NCBI RefSeq assembly: GCF_003226255.1
Contig: NZ_QJST01000009.1
Location: 50,799 to 114,798, forward strand
DNA: 64,000 nucleotides
Direction of reading: 5' to 3'
DNA from: Idiomarina fontislapidosi
GTDB taxonomy: Bacteria > Pseudomonadota > Gammaproteobacteria > Enterobacterales > Alteromonadaceae
Shown: positions 1 to 9,705 of the stretch, piece by piece
How the letters are laid out: the number at the start of each line of letters is the position of its first letter
How positions within the stretch are numbered: the stretch's first letter is position 1
The notes under the pieces: model-generated
Told to the model about the DNA's origin: nothing
What the model saw: only the letters and a program-made list of their open reading frames with translations
Databases searched by the model: none
Position numbers and translations under genes: made by a program

Positions 1-1
1 G

Positions 2-232
2 GTAATGATTGATAACCCGCAGAATGTAAGTGTCGTCGAACACCATGCACCGCTGCTACGCGATGCATTTATTCAAATTTTAAGTACCGCCAGTGAACAT
101 CAAATTAAGACGATGACAGGTCGTGACCAGCTACGCCTAAAGTGCTTTGAACGTGCACAAGAGCTAATGACACAAGAAACAGGCAACCCGATCATTAAAC
201 AAGTGATATTTACGAAGTACCTGTATCAATAA
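2..232 (+). CDS. FliL-like protein, C-terminal fragment
   Basis: The reading frame is open from the left edge of the window, so this is the 3' end of a longer gene; the first ATG is at position 5 but need not be the start. The visible 75 residues have the pattern of the C-terminal domain of FliL: an HHAPLLRDAFIQILS helix, a charged linker, and the ending VIFTKYLYQ, which resembles the usual VLFTxFVxQ terminus. FliL family proteins are inner-membrane proteins with a periplasmic domain that associate with the flagellar stator. The gene is convergent with glpG and overlaps it by 7 bp. No flagellar genes are visible nearby, so it may be a FliL paralogue outside the flagellar operon. The family call is by eye and the N-terminal half is not seen. 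Confidence 0.7.
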   Translation, partial: VMIDNPQNVSVVEHHAPLLRDAFIQILSTASEHQIKTMTGRDQLRLKCFERAQELMTQETGNPIIKQVIFTKYLYQ

Positions 233-1026
233 CGAGGTTGGGGTTTTAACTGGCGCACAGTAATGCCCGCAATACAACCCGCAATAAGTCCGGCTAAGTG
301 CGCTTCATTTGCCACGTTAACCCACAGCACGTCGGTGTAGCCAAGTATCAACCAGCCCAACATGAAGATGATCAAGGCAGGGGGCAGCTTCAACGGTGTA
401 TTGCGCTGACCGCTGTATAACCAGCAAAAGCCGAGAAGACCATAGACCACCCCTGACATACCACCAAAGTTAGGTCCACTGACATAAAACTGAATAACGT
501 TCGCGCTAATAGCCGTGAGTACAAATAAGGCAAGTAGCCAGCGAGTCCCTAAATAGACCTCTATGCGACCACCGAGGTACCACCACCAGAACAGATTAAA
601 AACAATGTGCGTTGCTGAAAAGTGCAAAAATGCAGGGGTTAGCAGTCGCCACGGTGTGTTTAATGGTAACTCAGTAAAACTATCGCTGATAATAAAATAA
701 CGCACAAAGGTGTCGCCACCGAGCATAACGCCGACGAACACCAGCGCACAAATGGCCGCAATAACCCGCGTTAGCCAGCCGGTGTTTTTCATTAGATCGG
801 CAAACAGCTGTCGACTCTTGCCTTCTTCGCGCACTGCGACAATATCTGGGTTTGCTTTAAATTCATCGATAAGTTGGCGCGCTCGTGCTTCATAACTACT
901 TTGATGCAGCAACAGATCGAGTTTGCCATTGCGCTCACTGACACTGACGGGAATACCTTGGCTACGGAGCCATGCATATAACTGTTGTAGATAGGGTCCG
1001 TCCTGTGTCGTCAGTAAGCGTTTCAT
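226..1026 (-). CDS. glpG: Rhomboid intramembrane serine protease GlpG
   Basis: This 266-residue protein is a rhomboid protease that cleaves transmembrane substrates within the inner membrane. An N-terminal cytoplasmic domain (about residues 1-75) is followed by six hydrophobic segments. The catalytic serine lies in GMSGVVYG (about S191) and the catalytic histidine in NEAHLAGLIAG (about H243). The HxxxN motif of the second helix is present (H140, N144). I chose the ATG at 1026 because AAGGAT lies just upstream and it begins MKRLLTTQDG, like GlpG N-termini. A longer frame starting at 1083 would overlap glpE. The gene follows glpE by 4 bp and is probably the last gene of a kbl-tdh-glpE-glpG transcript. 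Length matches the family (E. coli 276). Confidence 0.95.
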   Translation of the reverse strand: MKRLLTTQDGPYLQQLYAWLRSQGIPVSVSERNGKLDLLLHQSSYEARARQLIDEFKANPDIVAVREEGKSRQLFADLMKNTGWLTRVIAAICALVFVGVMLGGDTFVRYFIISDSFTELPLNTPWRLLTPAFLHFSATHIVFNLFWWWYLGGRIEVYLGTRWLLALFVLTAISANVIQFYVSGPNFGGMSGVVYGLLGFCWLYSGQRNTPLKLPPALIIFMLGWLILGYTDVLWVNVANEAHLAGLIAGCIAGITVRQLKPQPRY

Positions 1027-1030
1027 CGAA

Positions 1031-1360
1031 TTATCCTTGCTCCACCGCATCAGGGTAGGCTGTTTGCCACGCCGTAAACCCACCGTCCATGCTACTTACG
1101 TGCGTTAAGCCCTGTGCCTCTAACACCAACGCGGCTTGTTGACTGCTAATACCGTGATAGCAAACGACAATAACCTGAGCATCTTTATCGGTGTTGGCAA
1201 GAAACTCACTGATATTATCATTATTAAGCGGTTGGGCTGTTGGGATATGTCCTGCGTGGAAAGACTGCGGGTCTCTAATATCTACAAACAGGGGTGGCTT
1301 GTCTGAAGCCCATGCTTGATGGGCTTCAGAGAGTGCTATATGACGTACAGACTGTGTCAT
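1031..1360 (-). CDS. glpE: Thiosulfate sulfurtransferase GlpE (single-domain rhodanese)
   Basis: A 109-residue single rhodanese domain that transfers sulfane sulfur from thiosulfate to cyanide or thiol acceptors in the cytoplasm. The active-site loop is CYHGISSQ with the catalytic cysteine at about C67, the same loop type as E. coli GlpE. The FVDIRD and FHAGHIP motifs of the fold are also present. It starts 2 bp after the stop of tdh and ends 4 bp before glpG, so it is tightly packed in the operon. In E. coli glpE and glpG sit with glpR; here the glycerol regulator is missing and the pair follows the threonine-degradation genes instead. Confidence 0.93.
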   Translation of the reverse strand: MTQSVRHIALSEAHQAWASDKPPLFVDIRDPQSFHAGHIPTAQPLNNDNISEFLANTDKDAQVIVVCYHGISSQQAALVLEAQGLTHVSSMDGGFTAWQTAYPDAVEQG

Positions 1361-1362
1361 GA

Positions 1363-2388
1363 TTAATCCCAGTTTAAGATGACTTTACCCGATTGACCTG
1401 AAACCATGGTTTCAAAGCCTTCCTCATAATCATCAACTGACATTTGATGCGTCAGAATAGGCGAAATATCTAAGCCTGATTGCAGTAAACTCGCCATCTT
1501 GTACCAGGTTTCAAACATCTCACGACCATAGATGCCCTTGATAACAAGTCCTTTGAAAATAACTTCGTTCCAATCAATCGCAACGTTTTCAGGCGGAATG
1601 CCCAACATCGCGATCTTGCCACCGTGATTCATGGTTGCCAGCATTTGAGAGAATGCAGATGGAACGCCAGACATTTCCAAGCCGACGTCAAAGCCTTCTT
1701 TCATGCCCAACTCTGACATGACGTCTTTGAGGCTCTCCTTCGCTACGTTAACTGCGCGCGTCACACCCATTTTCTTGGCGAGTTCAAGTCGGTATTCGTT
1801 AACGTCAGTAATCACAACGTGGCGCGCACCCACGTGACGAGCAACGGCAGCCGCCATGATGCCAATCGGACCCGCACCTGTAATGAGTACGTCTTCGCCG
1901 ACTAAATCAAATGCCAATGCGGTATGTACGGCATTGCCCAACGGATCCATGATGGCGGCCATATCATCCGTAACGTCGTCAGGTAATTTAAACGCGTTAT
2001 CGGCAGGGATCACTAAGTACTCTGCAAATGCACCAGGACGGTTGACGCCCACGCCATAGGTATTGCGGCATAAATGACGACGACCCGCGCGACAGTTGCG
2101 GCAGTGACCACAGGTAATGTGACCTTCGCCTGATACACGGTCGCCAATCTCAAAACCGCGCACACCGTCGCCCATCGCAGCGATCTCACCGACGTATTCG
2201 TGACCCACGACCATCGGTACAGGAATGGTTTTTTGTGACCAATCGTCCCATTTATAGATATGCACATCGGTGCCGCAGATAGCGGTTTTTTTGATCTTGA
2301 TGAGCACGTCGTTGTAACCATATTCTGGTTTTTCAACGTCGGTCATCCAGATGCCCGGTTTAGAATGTAATTTAGCTAATGCTTTCAT
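1363..2388 (-). CDS. tdh: L-threonine 3-dehydrogenase
   Basis: A 341-residue zinc-dependent medium-chain dehydrogenase that oxidises L-threonine to 2-amino-3-ketobutyrate with NAD+. The catalytic zinc site is visible as C38 (ICGTDVH) and H63-E64 (VGHEYVG). The structural zinc lobe [19 protein letters not shown] carries four cysteines. The Rossmann motif GAGPIG binds NAD. The length is the same as E. coli Tdh. It lies 21 bp downstream of kbl, which encodes the next enzyme of the pathway, so the two almost certainly form an operon that converts threonine to glycine and acetyl-CoA. Confidence 0.97.
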   Translation of the reverse strand: MKALAKLHSKPGIWMTDVEKPEYGYNDVLIKIKKTAICGTDVHIYKWDDWSQKTIPVPMVVGHEYVGEIAAMGDGVRGFEIGDRVSGEGHITCGHCRNCRAGRRHLCRNTYGVGVNRPGAFAEYLVIPADNAFKLPDDVTDDMAAIMDPLGNAVHTALAFDLVGEDVLITGAGPIGIMAAAVARHVGARHVVITDVNEYRLELAKKMGVTRAVNVAKESLKDVMSELGMKEGFDVGLEMSGVPSAFSQMLATMNHGGKIAMLGIPPENVAIDWNEVIFKGLVIKGIYGREMFETWYKMASLLQSGLDISPILTHQMSVDDYEEGFETMVSGQSGKVILNWD

Positions 2389-2409
2389 AATCAGTCCTTA
2401 GACCGGGTG

Positions 2410-3600
2410 TTAAATAACACCCAGCTCTTTACCAATACGTGTGAATGCTTCGATAGTGCGATCGAGTTGTTCGCGGGTGTGCGCCGCAGACATCTGTGTA
2501 CGGATACGCGCTTTACCCTTCGGTACGACAGGGAAAGAGAAGCCAATGACATAAATGCCCTCTTCCAATAGGCGATCAGCCATTTCAGAAGCTAAACGTG
2601 CGTCACCGATCATGACCGGAATAATCGCATGGTCAGCACCACTCAAGGTGAAACCAGCGGCTTCCATTTGTGTTCTGAAATAACTCGCGTTATCCCATAG
2701 TTGCTCGCGTAATTGATTACCTTGCTCAAGCATTTCAATCACTTTAATCGACGCCTGAACAATCGCAGGCGCTACTGAGTTAGAGAACAAGTACGGGCGT
2801 GAACGCTGACGTAACCAGTCGATGACTTCTTTTTTACCCGATGTGTATCCGCCTGAAGCACCACCAAGTGCTTTACCGAGCGTACCGGTAATGATGTCGA
2901 CGCGACCGAGTACGTCGCAATATTCATGAGTGCCTTTACCATTAGCGCCTAAAAAGCCTGTTGCGTGACAGTCATCCATCATCACTAACGCATTGTACTT
3001 GTCAGCTAAATCGCAAATACCTTTCAGATCGGCAATTACGCCGTCCATTGAGAAGACACCGTCGGTGGCAATCAACTTAAAGCGTGCGCCATCAGCATCC
3101 GCTTGTTTTAATTGTTGCTCAAGATCGTTGAGGTTATTGTTTTTGTAGCGATAGCGTTTAGCTTTGCTAAGGCGAATACCGTCAATGATACTCGCATGAT
3201 TCAACTCATCGCTGATGATGGCATCTTCAGGGCCCATCAAGGTTTCGAATAAGCCGCCGTTCGCATCAAAGCACGATGAATAAAGAATAGTATCTTCAGT
3301 GCCCAAGAAGTCACTTAACTTAGTTTCAAGTGTCTTGTGAATATCCTGCGTCCCGCAAATGAAGCGCACCGATGCGGTGCCAAAGCCGTGCTCATCGAGC
3401 CCTTGTTTTGCAGCTTTGATGAGCTCAGGGTGGTTAGCGAGGCCTAAGTAGTTATTGGCACAAAAGTTCAATACTTGCTGACCATTGACGGTGATTTCTG
3501 AGCTTTGATCAGAGGTGATGACACGTTCTTTTTTATACAGACCGTCTGCTTTTGTCTGTTCGAGTTGTTCGTTCAGGTGTTGATAAAAATTTGTGTTCAT
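2410..3600 (-). CDS. kbl: 2-amino-3-ketobutyrate CoA ligase (glycine C-acetyltransferase)
   Basis: A 396-residue PLP enzyme of the alpha-oxoamine synthase family. It cleaves 2-amino-3-ketobutyrate with CoA to glycine and acetyl-CoA. The PLP-binding lysine is in [13 protein letters not shown] (K243). The [10 protein letters not shown] motif, which contacts the cofactor pyridine ring, and the FCANNYLGL substrate loop are intact. Full length compared with E. coli Kbl (398). It is the first gene of the minus-strand operon with tdh, and its start is separated from the divergent coaD by about 155 bp, which must hold both promoters. Confidence 0.97.
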   Translation of the reverse strand: MNTNFYQHLNEQLEQTKADGLYKKERVITSDQSSEITVNGQQVLNFCANNYLGLANHPELIKAAKQGLDEHGFGTASVRFICGTQDIHKTLETKLSDFLGTEDTILYSSCFDANGGLFETLMGPEDAIISDELNHASIIDGIRLSKAKRYRYKNNNLNDLEQQLKQADADGARFKLIATDGVFSMDGVIADLKGICDLADKYNALVMMDDCHATGFLGANGKGTHEYCDVLGRVDIITGTLGKALGGASGGYTSGKKEVIDWLRQRSRPYLFSNSVAPAIVQASIKVIEMLEQGNQLREQLWDNASYFRTQMEAAGFTLSGADHAIIPVMIGDARLASEMADRLLEEGIYVIGFSFPVVPKGKARIRTQMSAAHTREQLDRTIEAFTRIGKELGVI

Positions 3601-3743
3601 TACGAAATCCTGTTCAGTGATTTGGCTTTCTTAACATTACCCTGTATTTTACGCATGTTCATTGAAAGCCGCATCCCTAATTTGCAAAAGGCATGATGAT
3701 GAGCCAGTTTTTAAGATGTACTGTAAAGTTTGCACAACGTTAA

Positions 3744-4247
<504 letters not shown>

Positions 4248-4264
4248 TTAAATAGGCGAGTGAG

Positions 4265-5584
4265 TTAGGCGATGGCGCTTTGGTAAAAAACCAGTCCCAT
4301 TAAAACGGGACAAATATAGCGCAAGTGCCAACGCAATAATCGGTAGCGCAAGCCCTGCGCTGCCAATGCTGCGACATGATTACTGCGCTTCCACAGCCAA
4401 CCCACCACGAGTAGATAGAATAACCCAGATAACGGCAGTTGGAACTGTGTCACAGCAGTGACGACCCAGCCGAACAATGGCTCAAACCAAAGTACAAGCG
4501 ACAGTGCAAGCAGGGCAATCACCAGCATTGCAATCGCGACGGCGACCGGACGTGGAAGGTCGTGCTCTTCCAATAAATAGGAAACCGGTACTTCGGCTTG
4601 TGCCATTGTCGATGTTAAAGCAGCGATACTTAACAAGATGAAAAAGCCAAACCCGACCCAAAAGCCAGCAAAACCCATGCTTCCGAACAGTTCAGGCAAT
4701 ACCGCAAATATCAATTGGCCTTCGCCAATAAATTGATCGCCTTGCTCGACGGAAACGCCGAGTTTGATTGCGACAAATAGCGCCGGAATAATGAGCAAAC
4801 CGGCAAGAAATGCAACCAACGTATCTAACGCTGCGACAGAGAGGCTTAAACGGCCTAACTGTGCCCCTGGGCGCAGATAAGAGCCATAAATCATCATCCC
4901 GCCAAGCCCAATCGATAGCGAGAAAAATGCCTGCCCCATCGCGGCAATATAAATATCGGGATCGGTAAACTGCTCGACTTGTGGCACCAGATAAGTTTTG
5001 AAGCCTTCCGCCGCTCCGGGCAGGCTCGCGATATATAAGATCAGGCCTACAAGCAGAATAACCAGCAGCGGCATCAAACGCTTCGACCATAACTCAATGC
5101 CTTGCTCGACTCCTTTGAGTACGACTGACGCAGTCAGTATCAAAAACACTGAGGTGAATACTAAGTCCCGCACCATGCTGCCTGTTAACAGAAACTCGGC
5201 GACACCCGATAGTCCAATGGCGGTCGCCAAATAGCCGAGTGCGTGAACCAGCATCCATCCAGCGACAATGTGGTAAAAGCTCAGCATTAAACAAGAGCCA
5301 ATGACATTGAGTAAGCCCATGGTGGCCCCAACAGGGCGCATGCGACCTTCGCTAAGTTGTTTTAATGAGCGGACAGGGTTTGCTTGAGCATGATGACCAA
5401 TCAACATTTCGCTATAAAGCGCCGGTATTGCCAGCACAAAAATAACGCACAAGTAAACGAGCAAAAAGGCACCGCCACCATGGTTTGCTACTTGGGTAGG
5501 GAACCCCCAAATATTACCTAAACCAACGGCTGAACCCGCGGCCGCGAGGACGAAACCAATTCTTGACTTAAATGAGTCACGCAT
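4265..5584 (-). CDS. Sodium-dependent transporter, NSS (SNF) family
   Basis: A 439-residue polytopic membrane protein of the neurotransmitter:sodium symporter family, which couples Na+ entry to uptake of amino acids or related solutes. The N-terminal segment SRIGFVLAAAGSAVGLGNIW, with the unwound TM1 Gly-rich motif, is diagnostic, followed by GGGAFLLVY. About 11 hydrophobic segments can be counted. The TM6 region reads QAFFSLSIGLGGMMIYGSY, matching the FFSLS...G.. substrate-site motif. The substrate cannot be read from sequence; tryptophan, tyrosine or another neutral amino acid are possibilities. It is monocistronic by its position, between convergent coaD and divergent pckA. Confidence 0.9.
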   Translation of the reverse strand: MRDSFKSRIGFVLAAAGSAVGLGNIWGFPTQVANHGGGAFLLVYLCVIFVLAIPALYSEMLIGHHAQANPVRSLKQLSEGRMRPVGATMGLLNVIGSCLMLSFYHIVAGWMLVHALGYLATAIGLSGVAEFLLTGSMVRDLVFTSVFLILTASVVLKGVEQGIELWSKRLMPLLVILLVGLILYIASLPGAAEGFKTYLVPQVEQFTDPDIYIAAMGQAFFSLSIGLGGMMIYGSYLRPGAQLGRLSLSVAALDTLVAFLAGLLIIPALFVAIKLGVSVEQGDQFIGEGQLIFAVLPELFGSMGFAGFWVGFGFFILLSIAALTSTMAQAEVPVSYLLEEHDLPRPVAVAIAMLVIALLALSLVLWFEPLFGWVVTAVTQFQLPLSGLFYLLVVGWLWKRSNHVAALAAQGLRYRLLRWHLRYICPVLMGLVFYQSAIA

Positions 5585-5778
5585 AAGGACAAAACAACTT
5601 TAGTTAAAGATTAAGTAAAAGAGGTGGCATTCTAACGGACTGAGAAAATTTTGCCCTATCTTTTTTTGTCAATAAAAGGTAACATTCGCGACCAAATTTT
5701 ATCCTTGTGATTTAGACATAAATGGATTTTAGTTAACGTCGCAAGAAATAACGTTCGTTTAATGCAAGACCGTATCTC

Positions 5779-5783
5779 AGGAG
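5779..5783 (+). promoter_or_regulatory. Ribosome binding site deciding the pckA start
   Basis: AGGAG lies 8 nt before the ATG at 5792. An in-frame ATG at 5762 has no comparable site and would add ten residues not seen in typical ATP-PEPCK N-termini. Confidence 0.7.
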
Positions 5784-5791
5784 CCCTTGTC

Positions 5792-7393
5792 ATGCCAAAT
5801 TTGGATCTGAGCCGCTACGGCATCAATGATGTCCAAGAAGTTGTTCATAACCCCTCTTATGATGTGTTGTTTGAGGAAGAAACTCGTAACGACCTGCATG
5901 GTTTTGAAAAAGGAACCGTGACCAAGCTCGGTGCTGTTGCGGTAGATACTGGTATTTTTACCGGTCGTTCACCTAAAGATAAATACATCGTAAAAGATGA
6001 CACAACGCGCGACACCGTCTGGTGGGCCGACCAAGGTAAAAATGACAACAAAGCGATGTCACAAGAAACTTGGACAGAGCTTAAAGGCTTCGTGACCCAG
6101 CAACTGTCCAACAAGCGTTTGTTTGTTGTTGATACTTATTGCGGCGCAAACGAAGATACTCGCTTAGCTGTGCGCTTTATTACTGAGGTTGCTTGGCAAG
6201 CACATTTTGTTAAGAACATGTTCATCCGTCCATCAGGCGAAGAACTAGAAACCTTTGAACCTGATTTTGTCGTGATGAACGGTGCAAAGTGCATCAACCC
6301 AAATTGGCAAGAACAAGGCTTAAACTCAGAAAACTTCGTTGCGTTTAACCTGACCGAAAAAATTCAGTTAATCGGCGGTACTTGGTACGGCGGTGAAATG
6401 AAGAAAGGTATGTTCTCAATGATGAACTACTTTTTACCGCTCAAAGGCATGGCATCAATGCACTGCTCGGCTAACGTAGGTAAAGAGGGTGATGTTGCGG
6501 TATTCTTCGGTTTGTCTGGAACTGGCAAAACAACATTGTCGACCGATCCTAAACGTGCGCTCATCGGTGATGACGAGCATGGCTGGGATGACGATGGCGT
6601 GTTTAACTTTGAAGGCGGTTGCTACGCTAAAACAATTAACCTGTCCAAAGAAGCCGAACCTGATATTTACAACGCTATCCGTCGTGATGCGCTATTAGAA
6701 AACGTCACCGTGCGCGAAGATGGCAGCGTTGATTTTGATGACAATAGCAAAACAGAAAATACGCGCGTTTCTTATCCGATTTACCATATTGATAATATCG
6801 TTAAGCCGGTATCAAAAGCAGGTCACGCTAAAAAGGTAATTTTCTTAACGGCTGACGCATTTGGTGTTCTACCCCCGGTATCCAAGCTGACGAAAGAACA
6901 AGCCCAGTACCACTTCTTGTCAGGTTTCACTGCCAAGCTCGCTGGTACAGAGCGTGGTGTGACTGAGCCTACACCGACCTTCTCAAGTTGTTTTGGTGCG
7001 GCGTTCTTAACCTTGCACCCAACTCAATACGCTGAAGTATTAGTGAAGCGTATGGAAGCCGCAGGTGCTGAAGCCTACTTGGTTAACACCGGCTGGAACG
7101 GCTCAGGTAAGCGAATCTCGATCAAAGCAACGCGCGCCATTATCGATGCCATTCTTGATGGTTCGATTGAAGATGCGGAATTCCATCAGTTGCCATACTT
7201 CAATTTGGCAATGCCTACTGCATTGCCTGGTGTAGAGGACAGTGAAATTCTTGATCCACGCAACACCTATGACGATGTTGAAGACTGGACGTTGAAGGCG
7301 AAAGATCTTGCACAACGCTTTGTCGCGAACTTTGAGAAGTTCACCGATACTGAAAACGGTAAAGCATTAGTTGCGGCGGGTCCGAGCGTCTAA
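5792..7393 (+). CDS. pckA: Phosphoenolpyruvate carboxykinase (ATP)
   Basis: A 533-residue ATP-dependent PEP carboxykinase that converts oxaloacetate and ATP to PEP, CO2 and ADP, the entry step of gluconeogenesis. The kinase P-loop is GLSGTGKTT (about 240-248) and the metal/adenine region [18 protein letters not shown] follows. The substrate-binding [10 protein letters not shown] motif is at about 58-67. Length compares with 540 in E. coli. Upstream, 207 bp separate it from the divergent NSS transporter, and a strong terminator follows, so it is a single-gene unit. The expected link is growth on amino acids, which fits the peptidase and threonine-degradation genes nearby. Confidence 0.97.
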   Translation: MPNLDLSRYGINDVQEVVHNPSYDVLFEEETRNDLHGFEKGTVTKLGAVAVDTGIFTGRSPKDKYIVKDDTTRDTVWWADQGKNDNKAMSQETWTELKGFVTQQLSNKRLFVVDTYCGANEDTRLAVRFITEVAWQAHFVKNMFIRPSGEELETFEPDFVVMNGAKCINPNWQEQGLNSENFVAFNLTEKIQLIGGTWYGGEMKKGMFSMMNYFLPLKGMASMHCSANVGKEGDVAVFFGLSGTGKTTLSTDPKRALIGDDEHGWDDDGVFNFEGGCYAKTINLSKEAEPDIYNAIRRDALLENVTVREDGSVDFDDNSKTENTRVSYPIYHIDNIVKPVSKAGHAKKVIFLTADAFGVLPPVSKLTKEQAQYHFLSGFTAKLAGTERGVTEPTPTFSSCFGAAFLTLHPTQYAEVLVKRMEAAGAEAYLVNTGWNGSGKRISIKATRAIIDAILDGSIEDAEFHQLPYFNLAMPTALPGVEDSEILDPRNTYDDVEDWTLKAKDLAQRFVANFEKFTDTENGKALVAAGPSV

Positions 7394-7421
7394 ACTGTTA
7401 GCTTACAAATTGAAACAAAAT

Positions 7422-7455
7422 AAAAACCCGCAACGCCTGTTGCGGGTTTTTTTTG
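7422..7455 (+). terminator. Rho-independent terminator of pckA
   Basis: Perfect 8-bp stem ACCCGCAA / TTGCGGGT with a 6-nt loop, followed by a run of eight T. It lies about 30 bp after the pckA stop. Confidence 0.92.
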
Positions 7456-7518
7456 CTCTGTAAGATACACTCAAGTTAACTACGTATTTTTTACATCTAT
7501 CTAAACGCTGCGAGAATC

Positions 7519-8466
7519 ATGAATATACAAATAACAAACTTAACCAAGCGTTATAAGACTGTCACCGCGGTTGATAATATATCGCTTACGGTCAATTCTG
7601 GCGAAATCTACGCATTACTCGGTCCTAATGGCGCGGGGAAATCCTCTTTGGTACGTATGCTCGTCGGTCTCACGCAGGCGGACGAGGGCAGTATCGAAAT
7701 CTCCAATAGTAACGGACCGCGACCGCAGCTCAGTCCCGAAGACTTTGCTTACTTACCTGAAGACCGTGGCTTATATCAGGATCGTACCATTTTAGATAAC
7801 TTGGGCTTTATTGCTGAGCTGCGTGGTTTAGATAAGTCGCTAGCGCAGCAGCGTATTGAGCAGTGGCTCGAGTACTTTGATTTATCAGAGCGAAAAAAAG
7901 AGCCCATGCGACAGTTATCTAAAGGTAACCAGCAGAAAGTGCAACTGATAGCCACGTTATTGCATGATCCTGACCTTGTCATTCTCGATGAGCCCTTTTC
8001 CGGTCTGGATCCGGTTAACCAAGAACATGTCATGAATGTGTTAACCGAGCTCAAGCAGCGTGGTAAAACCGTATTGTTAAGCGCACACCAAATGGCACTG
8101 GTGGAGCGTCTTGCGGATAAAATGTTGTTGATGTCTCACGGACGGGCGCTAGCGCAAGGGACGTTGGCTGAAATACGCGCTACTTTGCAGCCACAGCGCG
8201 TTTATCGAATTGAGTGTAATGCTCAGATGGCGCAAGCACATTGGCATCAACATGATGGCATTGTCGATGTGACAGAGATAGATAACGATGTCGTCCATGT
8301 CATCGTCGACCCTTATGTCGATGTTGAACAGTTGTGGCCACAACTCAATCAGCAAGTACCGATGCGCAGTTTCTCCCCATTGCAACTTGGGTTACATGAG
8401 ATGTATCTCAACACGATTGAGCAAAATAACAACAAATCAAAGGATATTCAGCATGAGCTTGCTTAA
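7519..8466 (+). CDS. ABC transporter ATP-binding protein (NatA-like)
   Basis: A 315-residue ABC ATPase. Walker A is GPNGAGKS (35-42), the signature is LSKGNQQ (133-139, a variant of LSGGQ typical of the DrrA/NatA group), and Walker B is LVILDEP (about 153-159), followed by the switch histidine in SAHQM. The C-terminal third after about residue 215 is an extension usual in NatA/DrrA exporters. The gene overlaps the following permease start by 14 bp, so the two should form an ABC-2 exporter. The substrate is unknown; sodium, a drug or a lipid-like molecule have been described for relatives. No promoter motif is assigned. Confidence 0.9.
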   Translation: MNIQITNLTKRYKTVTAVDNISLTVNSGEIYALLGPNGAGKSSLVRMLVGLTQADEGSIEISNSNGPRPQLSPEDFAYLPEDRGLYQDRTILDNLGFIAELRGLDKSLAQQRIEQWLEYFDLSERKKEPMRQLSKGNQQKVQLIATLLHDPDLVILDEPFSGLDPVNQEHVMNVLTELKQRGKTVLLSAHQMALVERLADKMLLMSHGRALAQGTLAEIRATLQPQRVYRIECNAQMAQAHWHQHDGIVDVTEIDNDVVHVIVDPYVDVEQLWPQLNQQVPMRSFSPLQLGLHEMYLNTIEQNNNKSKDIQHELA

Positions 8467-9649
8467 TAGCAAAGTATCAAAAATTGCTTGGTGGGAATTC
8501 CGCCGCTTTTTTAAATGGAAGCAAGAACTGATCTCTATTGGTCTACTTGTTGTGATTATGGCTGTCAGTACAGGGTGGGGCGCTATAAGTGCTGTATTCG
8601 AAGAGCAATACACGGGCGCGATATATTTTGAGCAGCGTGCTAACCCTGGAGAGTACGAAGCGCCAAAAGACATTACCTTACGCGATGCTGGCTCGATGGA
8701 GATTGAAAAGTGGAAGACAAAGCTGCCGGAAGACCTCGATGTAGTCGTCATGGTGCATCCAGATAACACTGCGACACTTCGTGTTCACAAGCGGGATGAC
8801 TGGCAAGACGAGCTCACCGATTCGCTACAAAGCTATCTACAACAGTTACGTGTTGCGGCGTTAGACCTCACCGATGAGCAACGCACTACACTCGACTCTA
8901 AGCCGGACGTTGCACTTGATATCGCTCAAGTGAACACCGATGAGACGGCAGCAGAAGATGAGGGGAGTAGTGAGCTCGGCATGTTTTTGGGCATTGGAAT
9001 CTCCGTTGGCGTGTTCACAGGCTTTGGTCTAATGATGATGTCGATAACCGCGGAAAAACAGCAGCGAGTCACCGAGCAGCTATTAACGATTATTTCACCA
9101 CGGGAGTGGATGGATGGAAAGATCGTCGGTATCACCTTACACAGCCTAAAGGCAATGCTTTTCATCGGGCTGTTCTTTGGTGCTATTGCATTACTGGCCG
9201 CAAGCTTTAGTGATGAAGGTTCCGTGAGTTTTACAATCGATCTGTTTGTTCTTGTTGCATCGTTCGTGTTCGTGATGCTTGGTTTGTTGATGATTAACGC
9301 GATGCTCGCTGGCTTTTCGGCGACTATCGATGACCCAAACCATTCATCACGTAGCTCATTTATGTTTATTCCTTTATTACCGATATTCTTGTGCTTTAGC
9401 GTCGTTGATAGCCCCGATGGTACGCTGGCGCAAATCATGAGTATCCTGCCGGTCTCATCCTTTATGATGATGCCTGCACGGTTAGCCCAAACCGATGTTG
9501 CATGGTGGCAAATTGGCCTGAGTTTGGCGCTGTTAGTGGTGAGTTTAGTTTGGATGAGAAACGTGGCTGCGCGTTTGTTCGCAATGGGTATCCAATTCTA
9601 CGGTAAGGAGCCAAGTTGGAAAGATATTTGGCATGCCATTCGAGGTTAA
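8453..9649 (+). CDS. ABC-2 type transporter permease (NatB-like)
   Basis: A 398-residue membrane protein, partner of the preceding ATPase. Layout: a cytoplasmic N-terminal amphipathic stretch, one transmembrane segment (about 24-45), a large extracytoplasmic domain of about 140 residues, then five or so membrane spans in the C-terminal half. The cytoplasmic loop TAEKQQRVTEQLLT between spans is the conserved ABC-2 (NatB, YhaP type) motif where the ATPase couples. I chose the ATG at 8453 because AAAGGA lies 9 bp upstream and the frame before it is in the shadow of the ATPase gene. Translational coupling with the ATPase is likely. Confidence 0.88.
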   Translation: MSLLNSKVSKIAWWEFRRFFKWKQELISIGLLVVIMAVSTGWGAISAVFEEQYTGAIYFEQRANPGEYEAPKDITLRDAGSMEIEKWKTKLPEDLDVVVMVHPDNTATLRVHKRDDWQDELTDSLQSYLQQLRVAALDLTDEQRTTLDSKPDVALDIAQVNTDETAAEDEGSSELGMFLGIGISVGVFTGFGLMMMSITAEKQQRVTEQLLTIISPREWMDGKIVGITLHSLKAMLFIGLFFGAIALLAASFSDEGSVSFTIDLFVLVASFVFVMLGLLMINAMLAGFSATIDDPNHSSRSSFMFIPLLPIFLCFSVVDSPDGTLAQIMSILPVSSFMMMPARLAQTDVAWWQIGLSLALLVVSLVWMRNVAARLFAMGIQFYGKEPSWKDIWHAIRG

Positions 9650-9660
9650 TACGATAAATA

Positions 9661-9688
9661 AAAAACGCCGCAAAACTGCGGCGTTTTT
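9661..9688. terminator. Bidirectional terminator between the ABC exporter and the S9 peptidase
   Basis: Stem AAAACGCCGC / GCGGCGTTTT with a short AAAACT-type loop; T-rich on the plus side and A-rich before it, so it can serve both converging genes. Confidence 0.9.
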
Positions 9689-9705
9689 TTATTTACTTCC
9701 AATCA

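Noticed and set aside
8288..8452. N-terminal extension of the ABC permease frame
   Set aside because: It overlaps the ATPase gene in another frame, and the ATG at 8453 has a good ribosome site and gives a normal ABC-2 permease N-terminus.
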